Made by a program: the position numbers and the translations under genes. A stretch of 45,564 nucleotides of DNA, taken from contig DKIV01000052.1 of assembly GCA_002454425.1 (NCBI GenBank), forward strand, positions 802 to 46,365. Reading direction: 5' to 3'. Position 1 is the stretch's first letter; each line of letters begins with the position of its first letter. A model generated the notes under the pieces. The model was not told where the DNA came from and made no database searches. It saw nothing but the letters and a program-made list of their open reading frames with translations. This DNA comes from Sphingobacteriaceae bacterium UBA6709 (GTDB taxonomy: Bacteria; Bacteroidota; Bacteroidia; Sphingobacteriales; Sphingobacteriaceae). This document shows, piece by piece, positions 24,860 to 33,842 of this stretch.

Positions 24860-26131
24860 ATGTTATATTTATTGACAGGACTTTGTGCCAGCATGTTTTA
24901 CTTCTCGTTCGGCTTTACTTTTTTGCCTTCAGGCATTAATACCAAAGTAATATTGGCCATATTGGGCGGTTTAATGGCCATATATCATGCGGTACAGAAC
25001 AAAGAGATAAAAGTAGATCGCATATTATTGGGAGCGTTCGCATTCGCGATCGCATTCTCTCTTATATGTTTTATATCAGCAGATTACAACCACACAACCG
25101 ACACCTCATATGCCACATATTTCGTAAGCTTTATTGTATGGATATTTGCAGCATACGCAGTATGCACAATGATCCGGGGAATCCATGGTGAGGTTAATTT
25201 GTTAATATTAACGAGTTACCTAGCTGCAATATCTGCCGGACAATGTATCCTGGCATTGCTAATCAACACATTCCCGGCTTTACAACACCTCGTAGATAGC
25301 TATATAAATCAGGGTCAGGAGTTCCTACAGGAAACACAACGTCTGTATGGCATAGGAGCATCATTAGATAACGCTGGAGTTCGATTTTCAATCGTGTTGA
25401 TTATGATAGCAGCCATCCTCGCACAGGAAGAATCGATCTTAAGCAGATCATGGAAAATTACGCTCTTCCTTAGCGCATTTTTTCTCATTGGTGTAATTGG
25501 CAATATGATCTCCAGAACCACATCTATTGGAGTTGGGATTGCTCTTCTCTATTTCATGTGGAATACAGGAATATTAAGAATGATTATCAGTCCCATCTAT
25601 TTCCGGTTTCATTTATTATTCGTTCTAATACTGGTGTCTGCATCATTGATTACCGCTTACTTCTATAACTCAAATCAAATATTTCACGACCAGATAAGGT
25701 TTGCTTTTGAGGGTTTCTTCAACTGGGTGGAACAGGGAGAATGGAGAACGGATTCGACAGATAAACTCAACAGAAATATGTGGATCTGGCCCGATAACAT
25801 AAATGTCTGGCTTATCGGAACAGGATTATTTGCTGACTGGGTATTTGGGACAGACATCGGATACTGCCGGTTCATCATGTATTGCGGATTAACAGGATTT
25901 GCAGTTTTTGCTCTATTCTTTATCTATAACGCGGCAGTATTTGCCAAAATCTACAAGTCTTATCGAGGCATGTTCTTTTCGCTCATGGTGCTCTCTTTTA
26001 TTATTTGGATTAAGGTTTCAACAGACATATTTCTGACCTACGCCCTGTTCTACTGCATGGATATGTTCAGAAGCAACACTTTTTTAAGCTTTCAAAATGA
26101 AAATCGTCTATTGTATACTCGGCACGTATAA
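24860..26131 (+). CDS. wzy: O-antigen-polymerase-like membrane protein (Wzy)
   Basis: 423 aa with about ten to eleven hydrophobic helices and a large periplasmic loop late in the protein (about 275-320, rich in Trp and Asn), the topology of Wzy polymerases and O-antigen ligases. No sequence motif is decisive, as usual in this family. The call rests on topology plus its place in a locus that otherwise lacks a polymerase. Its last 35 bp overlap the next gene. Confidence 0.7.
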   Translation: MLYLLTGLCASMFYFSFGFTFLPSGINTKVILAILGGLMAIYHAVQNKEIKVDRILLGAFAFAIAFSLICFISADYNHTTDTSYATYFVSFIVWIFAAYAVCTMIRGIHGEVNLLILTSYLAAISAGQCILALLINTFPALQHLVDSYINQGQEFLQETQRLYGIGASLDNAGVRFSIVLIMIAAILAQEESILSRSWKITLFLSAFFLIGVIGNMISRTTSIGVGIALLYFMWNTGILRMIISPIYFRFHLLFVLILVSASLITAYFYNSNQIFHDQIRFAFEGFFNWVEQGEWRTDSTDKLNRNMWIWPDNINVWLIGTGLFADWVFGTDIGYCRFIMYCGLTGFAVFALFFIYNAAVFAKIYKSYRGMFFSLMVLSFIIWIKVSTDIFLTYALFYCMDMFRSNTFLSFQNENRLLYTRHV

Positions 26132-27230
26132 TTCCGGAGGAATGGAACGGGTTTTGGCCAACAAAGCAAATTTTCTTGCGAAGCAAGGACATAAAGTAGT
26201 CGTTGTGACTACCGATCAGCAGGGCCGTAAACCCTACTTTGAGTTAGACAGCAGAATCTCGCAGGTCGACCTTGACATCAACTATACCGACATCATTAAC
26301 AAAGGTATCCTTGATAAAGCGTGGGCTTATTTTTTTAAACGCAGAGCCCACAAACAAAGGCTGATGGATTGGCTGAATTATCTAAAGGCTGATATTGTAA
26401 TTTCCATGTTCGATCATGATGCCTCATTCCTTCATACCATTAAGGATGGTAGTAAAAAGGTTTTAGAGGTTCATTTTTCACGTTATAAAAAGTTGCAATA
26501 CGACTGCCGTGGCTTAATGGGCTGGATAAACAGAATACGCTCAGCAAACGATATGATAATCGCGCGTCGTTATGATCGGTTTATTGTATTGACAGAAGAA
26601 GACCGTTCACACTGGGGAAATTTACCCAACATGGTCGTCATTCCTAACGCAAACAGCTTCGTTCCCGAGGGTACCGCAGAGCTTCAGGCAAAACAGGTAG
26701 TTGCCGTTGGTCGCTACGGACACCAAAAAGCATACGACCAACTTATACAGGCCTGGAAATATGTATCGGAAATACACCCCGACTGGAGCCTGAAGATCTT
26801 TGGACAAGGATCAAAACTTATCTTCCAGAACCTCGTGGAGAAACTGGGACTACAATGCTGCGTGCATCTCCGCGACGCGGTAAAAAATATAGAAGCAGAA
26901 TATTTCAATAGCTCGGTCATGGTGATGACTTCGCGCTATGAGGGTTTGCCTATGGCCCTGCTGGAAGCTCAGGCATGCGGCTTGCCTTTAGTTTCATATT
27001 CATGCAAATGCGGGCCCCGTGATATCATTCATGATGGCAGAAACGGATTCCTGGTTAACGAGGGAGATATAACAACCCTGGCAGACAGACTCATAAAACT
27101 ATTGGGAAACTCCAAATTAAGGCAAAATATGGGTAGTGAGTCACGTCGGCTATCCGCCAACTTTAGCGAGGATGTGATTATGGAACAGTGGCTGAACCTA
27201 TTTGAAAAACTTATCAAAGAACGCCCATGA
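26097..27230 (+). CDS. Glycosyltransferase family 4 (first of three in a row)
   Basis: GT-B retaining transferase. The N-terminal acceptor domain begins YCILGTYNSGGMERVLAN; the donor domain carries the VVAVGRYGHQKAYDQLIQAW strand-helix at about 201-220 and the EX7E-type region SRYEGLPMALLEAQACGLP near 279-297. 377 aa is normal. Translation starts within the polymerase gene and ends with an ATGA overlap to the next gene. Confidence 0.9.
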   Translation: MKIVYCILGTYNSGGMERVLANKANFLAKQGHKVVVVTTDQQGRKPYFELDSRISQVDLDINYTDIINKGILDKAWAYFFKRRAHKQRLMDWLNYLKADIVISMFDHDASFLHTIKDGSKKVLEVHFSRYKKLQYDCRGLMGWINRIRSANDMIIARRYDRFIVLTEEDRSHWGNLPNMVVIPNANSFVPEGTAELQAKQVVAVGRYGHQKAYDQLIQAWKYVSEIHPDWSLKIFGQGSKLIFQNLVEKLGLQCCVHLRDAVKNIEAEYFNSSVMVMTSRYEGLPMALLEAQACGLPLVSYSCKCGPRDIIHDGRNGFLVNEGDITTLADRLIKLLGNSKLRQNMGSESRRLSANFSEDVIMEQWLNLFEKLIKERP

Positions 27231-28336
27231 AGACGATTGTAATCTCAGCTGTAAATCTCAATGCGGGCGGCACGTTAAAGATCCTTACCGATTGTTTGAA
27301 GTCTCTGTCGGAAATGAGGCAGAACGACTATCGGGTGGTTGCCATCGTCTACAAGAAAGAGCTCGCGCATTTTCCGGGAATAGAATACATAGAAACTCAA
27401 TGGCCAAAAAAACGTTGGCTGTATCGTCTTTGGTATGAATATGTTTCCCTGAAGAATATCTCCCGGGCTCTCGGTCCTGTATATCTATGGCTATCCCTTC
27501 ATGACACCACGCCAAATGTAGTAGCGGAAAGAAGAGCCGTATATTGTCATAATCCCTTTCCTTTTCATCAATGGAAGTTGAAAGAATGGTTTCTCTCGCC
27601 CCGAATAGTATTGCTGGCAATATTCTCGAAGTTCATTTACCAGAAAAATTTAAAAAAGAATAATATGGTAATCGTTCAACAACAATGGATTAGAGATGCA
27701 TTTAAGGGGATGTTTAACTTAAGTGCAGACAAGATCATTGTTGCATTGCCACAGATGGCGGATCAGGAATATACGGTTAAGCGATCATCAACACACCATC
27801 GGACTACCTATTCATTTCTTTTTCCTGCCTGGGCTAATAGTCACAAAAACTTCGAGTGTTTGTGCAAGGCTACGGCATTACTTGAGGCCAGGAATATATT
27901 CAATTTTAAAGTCTACCTGACAATATCAAAAGGCCAGAACAGATATTCCGAGTGGTTATATAAAAATTGGGGCAAAGCTAGTAGCGCATTGCATTTTATA
28001 GGTTTCCAATCCCGAAAGTCCTTATTCGATTACTATCAGGAGGTCGACTGCCTGGTCTATCCATCTAAAGTTGAAACCTGGGGCTTACCAATTTCTGAAT
28101 TTGCAACCTTTGGAAAACCAATGTTGCTGGCCGATCTACCATATTCGTACGAAACTGCTGCCGGCAGTGAACAGGTAGCTTTCTTCAATCCCGACAATCA
28201 CGAGGATCTCGCAAATCTTATGATGCGCCTGATCGAGCGTGATCGATCATTTCTAAACCCCGTACCCTCGCAACAACATGATGTCCCTGTCGCCCGATCA
28301 TGGGATAATCTGTTCGGCATGCTCTTAAAATCTTAA
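27227..28336 (+). CDS. Glycosyltransferase family 4-like, divergent
   Basis: GT-B type protein with a variant donor site: the C-terminal half has LHFIGFQSRKSLFDYYQEVD followed by VYPSKVETWGLPISEFATFG (about 281-300), where the usual E-x7-E is represented by ETWGLPISE. The N-terminus, ISAVNLNAGGTLKIL, is glycine-rich as in GT4 acceptor domains. 369 aa. Start fixed by the ATGA overlap. Similar proteins in Bacteroidota capsule loci are annotated only as glycosyltransferases. Confidence 0.8.
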   Translation: MKTIVISAVNLNAGGTLKILTDCLKSLSEMRQNDYRVVAIVYKKELAHFPGIEYIETQWPKKRWLYRLWYEYVSLKNISRALGPVYLWLSLHDTTPNVVAERRAVYCHNPFPFHQWKLKEWFLSPRIVLLAIFSKFIYQKNLKKNNMVIVQQQWIRDAFKGMFNLSADKIIVALPQMADQEYTVKRSSTHHRTTYSFLFPAWANSHKNFECLCKATALLEARNIFNFKVYLTISKGQNRYSEWLYKNWGKASSALHFIGFQSRKSLFDYYQEVDCLVYPSKVETWGLPISEFATFGKPMLLADLPYSYETAAGSEQVAFFNPDNHEDLANLMMRLIERDRSFLNPVPSQQHDVPVARSWDNLFGMLLKS

Positions 28337-28344
28337 ACTAAATA

Positions 28345-28351
28345 TAGGAGG
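28345..28351 (+). promoter_or_regulatory. Strong Shine-Dalgarno (TAGGAGG) for the third GT4 gene
   Basis: TAGGAGG lies eight bases before the ATG at 28360. Most genes of this phylum, and most starts in this operon, lack such a site. This gene is also one of the few in the run not overlapping its predecessor, so it seems to recruit ribosomes independently. Confidence 0.55.
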
Positions 28352-28359
28352 ATCATCAA

Positions 28360-29490
28360 ATGAAAGTACTTCAAATCGGCAAATTTTATCCCATAAGGGG
28401 AGGCGTAGAAAAAGTCATGTATGATCTTATGTTCGGACTGGCAGGCAGGCATGTCCAATGCGATATGCTTTGCGCAACCACGGATCACCACCCCGCGGGT
28501 ATTCTCTCCTTCGGAGATTACTCAAGATTGATCGCGATGCACACAGAGATCAAGCTAGCTGCCACCACTATTGCTCCTGGTATGATAGCAAAATTACGGC
28601 AGATAGCTGCGCAATATGATATCATACACATTCACCATCCTGACCCGATGGCATGCCTTACGCTCTTCTTATCCGGCTATCAGGGGAAAGTTGTACTTCA
28701 CTGGCATAGCGACATCCTCAAGCAGAAACTTCTGCTCAAATTCTACAGCATGCTTCAGGATTGGTTAATCCAACGGGCCGACCTTATCGTCGGCACGTCG
28801 CCGGTCTATGTGCAGGACTCTCCATTCCTCAACAAAATGCAACATAAAATAGACTATATACCTATTGGTGTAGATAAAGTAACTCCCGATGCACTAAAAG
28901 TTGAACAAATAAAAGAAAAATATAAAAATAAAAAGCTTATATTCTCCCTTGGTCGCCTGGTGAAATACAAAGGATATGAATATCTCATTAGAGCAGCGCA
29001 ACACCTAAATGAAGACTATCAAATCGTCATCGGCGGACAAGGACCTCTGTATGACGAGCTGCGTCTATTGAAAAAACAACTAGACGTAGAAAACCGAGTG
29101 GAGCTTCTGGGATTTCTGCCTGATGAGGAACTAGCGGCATACTATGGGGCATGTGACGTATTCTGCCTGAGCTCTATCTTAAAAACAGAAGCTTTTGCTA
29201 TTGTGCAAATAGAAGCTATGTCCTGCGCAAAACCGATAATATCAACACGCATCCCTTCATCGGGCGTAAGCTGGGTGAATGCTGATGGATATTCCGGACT
29301 GGTGGTCGATGTCGAGGATCCAATGGCTATAGCTCAGGCAATCCGTACGGTCACTCAAAATAAGGACACTTACGAACATCTCTCGGCCGGAAGCTTTAAC
29401 CGATATGAGTCTCTTTTCACCCGAGACAAAATGGTGAACAAGTGTCTTGATATCTACGAACGGGTTCTGAGTAATCGCAAAGCAGGATGA
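28360..29490 (+). CDS. Glycosyltransferase family 4
   Basis: Typical GT4: VLQIGKFYPIRGGVEKVM at the start, IHIHHPDPMAC in the acceptor domain, and the donor-domain run ILFSLGRLVKYKGYEYLI (near 197) with the EX7E segment KTEAFAIVQIEAMSCAKP near 275-292. 376 aa. It resembles mannosyl- or glucosyltransferases that act late on repeat units, but the donor is not known. Its stop overlaps the start of the peptidase-like gene that opens the peptide cassette. Confidence 0.92.
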   Translation: MKVLQIGKFYPIRGGVEKVMYDLMFGLAGRHVQCDMLCATTDHHPAGILSFGDYSRLIAMHTEIKLAATTIAPGMIAKLRQIAAQYDIIHIHHPDPMACLTLFLSGYQGKVVLHWHSDILKQKLLLKFYSMLQDWLIQRADLIVGTSPVYVQDSPFLNKMQHKIDYIPIGVDKVTPDALKVEQIKEKYKNKKLIFSLGRLVKYKGYEYLIRAAQHLNEDYQIVIGGQGPLYDELRLLKKQLDVENRVELLGFLPDEELAAYYGACDVFCLSSILKTEAFAIVQIEAMSCAKPIISTRIPSSGVSWVNADGYSGLVVDVEDPMAIAQAIRTVTQNKDTYEHLSAGSFNRYESLFTRDKMVNKCLDIYERVLSNRKAG

Positions 29491-29930
29491 AGAATACGAC
29501 AACAATAATTACGCTGCCTAATGAGCTTGTTTTTGACGTGGTAAATGATGCTTTAAGTCGCGGAAAGCTTAGCATCATCAGAGTCAAAGGGGGCAGTATG
29601 TATCCCTTTCTTAATGACGGAGATACAGTTCTGTTAAAGCCCTTTTCCCTGACAGATCTTAAGCGCGGAATTATTGTGCTAGCTAAGATAAACGGAAAGA
29701 TGATATTACACCGCCTGATAACATATACAAAAGAACGAGTGTTACTCAGTGGCGATGCTAACCTTGGTACTAACGAAGAAGCACGCTATACTGACCTAAT
29801 TGCGAGCGCGGTGTGTGTTTATCGCGGTGAGAAAACGATACAATTAAATAAACGCTGGCCTTGTTATCTTGGTCTGGCTTGGTATCGCGCCAGACCTTAT
29901 CGTCGGATACTACTTAAACTATTAAACTAA
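29487..29930 (+). CDS. S24/S26-type (Ser-His) peptidase of a peptide-maturation cassette
   Basis: 147 aa related to signal peptidase I/SipW. The nucleophile S37 lies in GGSMYP and is followed by NDGDTVLL. The general base position is H75 (MILHRLI), as in ER/archaeal-type S26B enzymes, rather than the bacterial Lys. The SGDAN box is at 88-92. Unlike true signal peptidases it has no N-terminal transmembrane anchor; a C-terminal basic segment is the only possible membrane contact. Such proteins are recurrent next to PqqD-like, nucleotidyltransferase and HPr-kinase-like genes in Bacteroidota. It begins the five-gene cassette and overlaps the GT4 gene by 4 bp. A role in trimming an exported peptide is inferred. 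Confidence 0.75.
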   Translation: MKNTTTIITLPNELVFDVVNDALSRGKLSIIRVKGGSMYPFLNDGDTVLLKPFSLTDLKRGIIVLAKINGKMILHRLITYTKERVLLSGDANLGTNEEARYTDLIASAVCVYRGEKTIQLNKRWPCYLGLAWYRARPYRRILLKLLN

Positions 29931-29947
29931 AATTATTGCAGAGCATT

Positions 29948-30220
29948 ATGAAACTAAAAGAAGATTTAGTACTGAGAAATATTGGCAAAGACCATATTAT
30001 CGTAGTACCGGAAACTGACCGTCTCGACATGTCCAGAGTTTATACCTTGAACGAGGCGGCAGCCTGGCTTTGGGAGCAACTGAAAGATCGGCATTTCAGT
30101 ATAAATATGGTTGCCGACATGTTGTATGAACAATATGAAGTATCTCTGGAACAGGCGCAAAAGGATGCCATCGCTCTGATAGAGACCTTTAAGAAAAATG
30201 GACTGCTAAGCCTAAAATAA
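29948..30220 (+). CDS. PqqD-family peptide-binding protein (RRE-like)
   Basis: 90 aa from the ATG at 29948 (an alternative ATG 12 bases upstream adds four residues). The PqqD fold is visible: three short beta strands at the start (LVLRNIGKDHIIVVPE), then YTLNEAAAWLWEQLKD, the family's LNxxAxxIW-like helix, and a C-terminal helical pair ending in a KNGLL turn. PqqD-like proteins are RiPP recognition elements that hold a precursor leader peptide for modification. Here it lies between a peptidase and a nucleotidyltransferase, the same neighbourhood as protein B1 in lasso-peptide clusters. Its stop overlaps the next start (TAATG). Confidence 0.85.
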   Translation: MKLKEDLVLRNIGKDHIIVVPETDRLDMSRVYTLNEAAAWLWEQLKDRHFSINMVADMLYEQYEVSLEQAQKDAIALIETFKKNGLLSLK

Positions 30221-31314
30221 TGTCAAATTCAAAGTTACATACAGCACTGCTAAGCATGCTTCGTCTGGCACTATGGGAAGGAAATAAGCTGGAACAGTTT
30301 CCTTCCCTTTCGCCGAAGGATTGGCAAGAGCTGTATTGCTTTGCCAAACATCACACAATTGAAGGAATTATTTACGATAGCTTCCAGCATTTACCAGAGG
30401 AATTAGTCCCTCCTCACCATCTATTAATAAAGTGGAGTGTGAGAATGGAACAGATAGAACGGCATAATAAAAATGTTAATCTATGTATCAAAGAACAGCG
30501 GGAGATTTTTAACAAGGAAGGAATATCCCCTCTGCTATTGAAGGGTCAAAGTATTGCGGCCTGCTACCCTATTCCCGACCACAGGATTGCCGGCGACATC
30601 GACTGGTATTTCGAAGGTCATGATTACCAAAAAGCAAACGAATTATTTAAACACCGCGCGGAGAAGATCTACAAGATTGAGAAGTTCAGTATAGCGTATC
30701 CCTGGAAAGGAATTGTCACCGAACATCACAAACATATGTTTGACTTACATAATCCACTATCTTTCAAATTCCTGGAGACCTTACGAAAGAAGGCATTAGA
30801 AAACCCATTCTACAGTTTCGTAGACGGAAACTTGATAGTAACACTTCCGCCCATGCTAATGATTTTGCAAGTAAACGCACACATTCTTAAACATCTCCTT
30901 TCCTTCGGCATTGGCATCAGACATCTCTGTGATGCGGCAAGGGTGTATGATGCCTTCCACTCACAAATAAATGGTGAAGAGCTTCGACATATCTATAGCA
31001 GACTGGGAATTATTGACTGGATTCATTTGTTACACGCCGTGCTCATAAAATTTATTGGATTACCTGCGTCATCCTTACCTTTTGAATTACCCCATACAAC
31101 AAATGCTGATTGGATGTGGGAGAACATTTGGAGAGCTGGCAACTTCGGATTCTTCGATACTCGTTTTCAAAACCGCATAGCCCAAGGCGCGAACAAACGC
31201 TCGCAATCGGCTCGCAGAGTTTGCTCTAATCTGTTTGCATACCTGAAGTTTGCACCAATGGAAGTGCTCAGCTTTCCCCTGGTACAGCTTTATTCAAAAT
31301 TCGCGGGGAGATAG
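30220..31314 (+). CDS. NTP_transf_5-type nucleotidyltransferase of the peptide cassette
   Basis: 364 aa. The family core is LLKGQSIAACYP (K108-G109) followed by RIAGDIDWYF, with the metal-binding pair D126/D128 (GDIDW). The long C-terminal half is helical. Members occur in many RiPP and lasso-peptide clusters and elsewhere beside PqqD-like genes. Their reaction is generally unproven; transfer of a nucleotide or related group to a peptide or sugar is suggested by the fold. Start overlaps the PqqD-like stop. Confidence 0.85.
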   Translation: MSNSKLHTALLSMLRLALWEGNKLEQFPSLSPKDWQELYCFAKHHTIEGIIYDSFQHLPEELVPPHHLLIKWSVRMEQIERHNKNVNLCIKEQREIFNKEGISPLLLKGQSIAACYPIPDHRIAGDIDWYFEGHDYQKANELFKHRAEKIYKIEKFSIAYPWKGIVTEHHKHMFDLHNPLSFKFLETLRKKALENPFYSFVDGNLIVTLPPMLMILQVNAHILKHLLSFGIGIRHLCDAARVYDAFHSQINGEELRHIYSRLGIIDWIHLLHAVLIKFIGLPASSLPFELPHTTNADWMWENIWRAGNFGFFDTRFQNRIAQGANKRSQSARRVCSNLFAYLKFAPMEVLSFPLVQLYSKFAGR

Positions 31315-31317
31315 ATT

Positions 31318-32943
31318 ATGAGCTTCAATTTGTCATATCAGCTAAAATGGACGTGGAAGCTTGCGGCAGGAAGACCAGCAGCATTAGCGTCATTTTTTAT
31401 CCTCGAGCTCCTGGCCATCATCCTCTCTCTGTTATTCGTGTTATGGTCCAAGCGAGCCGTAGATTTAGCGACTCAATCTCCGGGGTCGGATCTGACGAAA
31501 GTGCTTATTCTGGTAGTAACGAGCATCCTCCTGGCATTAATAATACGTGCCTTCTCCGGCTGGCAAAACGAGCGCTTGCGCCTCAGCCTGGAATTAAAAC
31601 TACAGCAACAGGTTATTCACGCGCAAATGATGTCAGATTGGCAAGGCCTCAAACAATGGCACTCCGGAGATATTCAATTACGCGTACATTCAGACTGCAG
31701 GGAGGTAGCCACCATGGTAGGAAACTCGGCTATCTCGTTTCTGCTGACAGCAATAAAATTAATAGCCTCATTTTCCTTTCTGTGGATACTGGATCCAATG
31801 CTTGCGCTAATCCTCTTAGCTATTACGCCCTTTCTTACCATATCAAAAATATACTTCCGGAAAATGAGACGGCTTAACAATCAGGTGAAACAGTCGGAAA
31901 GCGATTTCGGAAATATCCTGCAAGAGAATATCCGGAACCGCATGTTGATCAGAGCTATGGATCTTCTCAGAAACAGAGCACATAAATTAGATCTATTCCA
32001 CCAGCTAGGTTATCAACTGAAGCAGCAACAACTGACCCTTTCGGCTCTAACTCAAGGAAGCATGAATATGGCGGCCAACATCGGCTACCTTCTGGCGTTT
32101 ACCTGGGGTTTGCAACGTCTGAACACCGGACAGATCAGCTTCGGTACTATGACGGCTTTCCTGCAGCTCGTTGCCAGAATCCAGACTCCATTTATAGCTC
32201 TCATAGGCTTTGTTCCCTCATTTATACGTTTTGGCACATCGCTGGAAAGAGTTGTAGCGCTTCTTACAGAGAAACGAGAACGACATACCTTGCCCCATAG
32301 AATGCAACGCCTCGTAGCTGTAGGCACGGATAACCTTTCTTTCAGCTATGACAACAATACGGTCATCAACAACCTGACAATAAATATAGGCGTAGGAACA
32401 CCTACCGCCATTATCGGTGCTAGTGGCAAAGGAAAAACCACACTCCTGCGCCTGCTCCTGGGATTGTTACAACCCACAAGCGGATCTGCATGGGTAGAGG
32501 ATGTTCATGGTCGCCATCCATTAACCGCGGCACACCGTATAAACTTCGCGTATGTACCACAAGGCAACTCGCTCTTTAGCGGCACCGTCAGAGACAACAT
32601 GTTTATTAATGACGATGACGACACTGAAGAGCGAATAAAAAAAGCACTGTCACTGGCATGTGCCGATTTTGTTTATGCATTACCCGATGGCCTGGATACT
32701 TTCATAGGAGAGGCAGGATATGGTTTGTCCGAAGGACAAGCTCAACGTATTGCTATTGCGCGGGCCATGTTGCGGGAATGCGATATTTTGCTGCTTGACG
32801 AAATAACGTCTGCTCTAGATTCTGACACCTCGAAACTACTGACTGAAAGATTACTTAATGCCTCTGAAAACAAAATATGCCTGTTCATGACGCATGACCT
32901 TCAACTAGCCAGATCTTGTAAACAAACAATATATATCGCTTGA
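31318..32943 (+). CDS. ABC transporter with fused membrane and ATPase domains (exporter)
   Basis: 541-aa half transporter: six hydrophobic helices (about 20-310), then the nucleotide-binding domain with Walker A GASGKGKT (367-374), signature LSEGQ (470-474; the second Gly of LSGGQ is Glu, a common variant), Walker B LLLDE with D494/E495, and the switch His in MTHD. It forms a homodimeric exporter of the MsbA/peptide-exporter type. It lacks the N-terminal C39 peptidase domain, so any leader removal must be done by another protein, perhaps the S24/S26-type peptidase. Its place after the PqqD-like and nucleotidyltransferase genes equals that of protein D in lasso-peptide clusters. Confidence 0.9.
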   Translation: MSFNLSYQLKWTWKLAAGRPAALASFFILELLAIILSLLFVLWSKRAVDLATQSPGSDLTKVLILVVTSILLALIIRAFSGWQNERLRLSLELKLQQQVIHAQMMSDWQGLKQWHSGDIQLRVHSDCREVATMVGNSAISFLLTAIKLIASFSFLWILDPMLALILLAITPFLTISKIYFRKMRRLNNQVKQSESDFGNILQENIRNRMLIRAMDLLRNRAHKLDLFHQLGYQLKQQQLTLSALTQGSMNMAANIGYLLAFTWGLQRLNTGQISFGTMTAFLQLVARIQTPFIALIGFVPSFIRFGTSLERVVALLTEKRERHTLPHRMQRLVAVGTDNLSFSYDNNTVINNLTINIGVGTPTAIIGASGKGKTTLLRLLLGLLQPTSGSAWVEDVHGRHPLTAAHRINFAYVPQGNSLFSGTVRDNMFINDDDDTEERIKKALSLACADFVYALPDGLDTFIGEAGYGLSEGQAQRIAIARAMLRECDILLLDEITSALDSDTSKLLTERLLNASENKICLFMTHDLQLARSCKQTIYIA

Positions 32944-33842
32944 TGAGACGATTAAAACACACATCATTTTGTATCGCCGGACTGGTCCTTACGATATCAC
33001 ATCCCGAAGCGTTTGCTCTGCCGGATGCATTGCCATCATTTCATCCTTTCTTAATGGATGTTGATGAAAAAATCCCATCGGCTTGCTCCATTACGCTGTT
33101 GTATGCAACACCCTGCGTTCTCGATGACTCTGCCACCCTATTAAGTGATATCTCCCCCGAATGGGCTGAACAATTTCATCTTTACAAACAACATTCACGT
33201 TATATCGCTATTCTTAAAACCAACTCATCTGATAACATATGGCAGATGGAAAGTGATCTCAATTTCGGTCGCTCCGTCATCTACATGCAGAACAACGATC
33301 AGTTCGTGCCGGCAATACTCTCGTGGCTGGTTATGGTAATATTTGGACAAGCTTGTCTGTCGCACCGCACAATTCTGATCCATGCATCTGTAATAAAGTG
33401 CGGGCAAAATGCTTACGCCTTTTTAGGTAAAAGTGGCACGGGCAAAAGTACCCACAGCAAACTTTGGCTCGACTATATTGAAAACACAGAACTTGTTAAT
33501 GATGATAATCCGGCGCTACGCATAGAGGACGGCCAAAGTTATATTTACGGCACTCCCTGGAGCGGCAAAACCGCATGCTATAAAAACATCAAGATTAGGC
33601 TTCAGGCATTTGTACGCCTTAAACAGGCTTCTTCGAATAGTTTCTTTTTGCAGAATAATAGCGCTGCCTTTATGAGTGTTCTTCCCAGCTGTACAGCGCT
33701 CCGCTGGGATCAAAATCTTTTTATGTTGATGACGGAAACTCTCGCCACTATCATAGAAAAAACTGCTGTCAATGAACTCAATTGTTTACCTAATCAGGAG
33801 GCTGCAATTCTCTGCTTCCGCAAGCTAAATAACATCGCATGA
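32943..33842 (+). CDS. HPr-kinase/PEPCK-like kinase of the peptide cassette
   Basis: 299 aa from the ATG at 32943, which shares its A with the ABC gene's stop (TGATG). An in-frame TTG one codon earlier is unnecessary. The HprK-like core has a conserved His-containing strand (LIHASVI, about 132-138), Walker A GKSGTGKST (162-170), and LVNDDNPALR followed by GTPWSGK (about 204-210), the second motif of HPr-kinase-related and PEPCK-like proteins. The N-terminal FCIAGLVLTI is the first strand of the domain, not a signal peptide. Related kinases phosphorylate the C-terminus of lasso precursors such as paeninodin. Phosphorylation of HPr itself is unlikely because the HprK N-terminal domain is absent. 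Confidence 0.82.
   Translation: MRRLKHTSFCIAGLVLTISHPEAFALPDALPSFHPFLMDVDEKIPSACSITLLYATPCVLDDSATLLSDISPEWAEQFHLYKQHSRYIAILKTNSSDNIWQMESDLNFGRSVIYMQNNDQFVPAILSWLVMVIFGQACLSHRTILIHASVIKCGQNAYAFLGKSGTGKSTHSKLWLDYIENTELVNDDNPALRIEDGQSYIYGTPWSGKTACYKNIKIRLQAFVRLKQASSNSFFLQNNSAAFMSVLPSCTALRWDQNLFMLMTETLATIIEKTAVNELNCLPNQEAAILCFRKLNNIA

Noticed and set aside
31347..31877. 176-aa + strand frame
   Set aside because: Overlaps the membrane domain of the ABC transporter in another frame; no signal or domain.
32940..33000. N-terminal signal peptide on the HPr-kinase-like protein
   Set aside because: The hydrophobic segment matches the first beta strand of the domain family, and a cytoplasmic ATP-binding core would not be exported.
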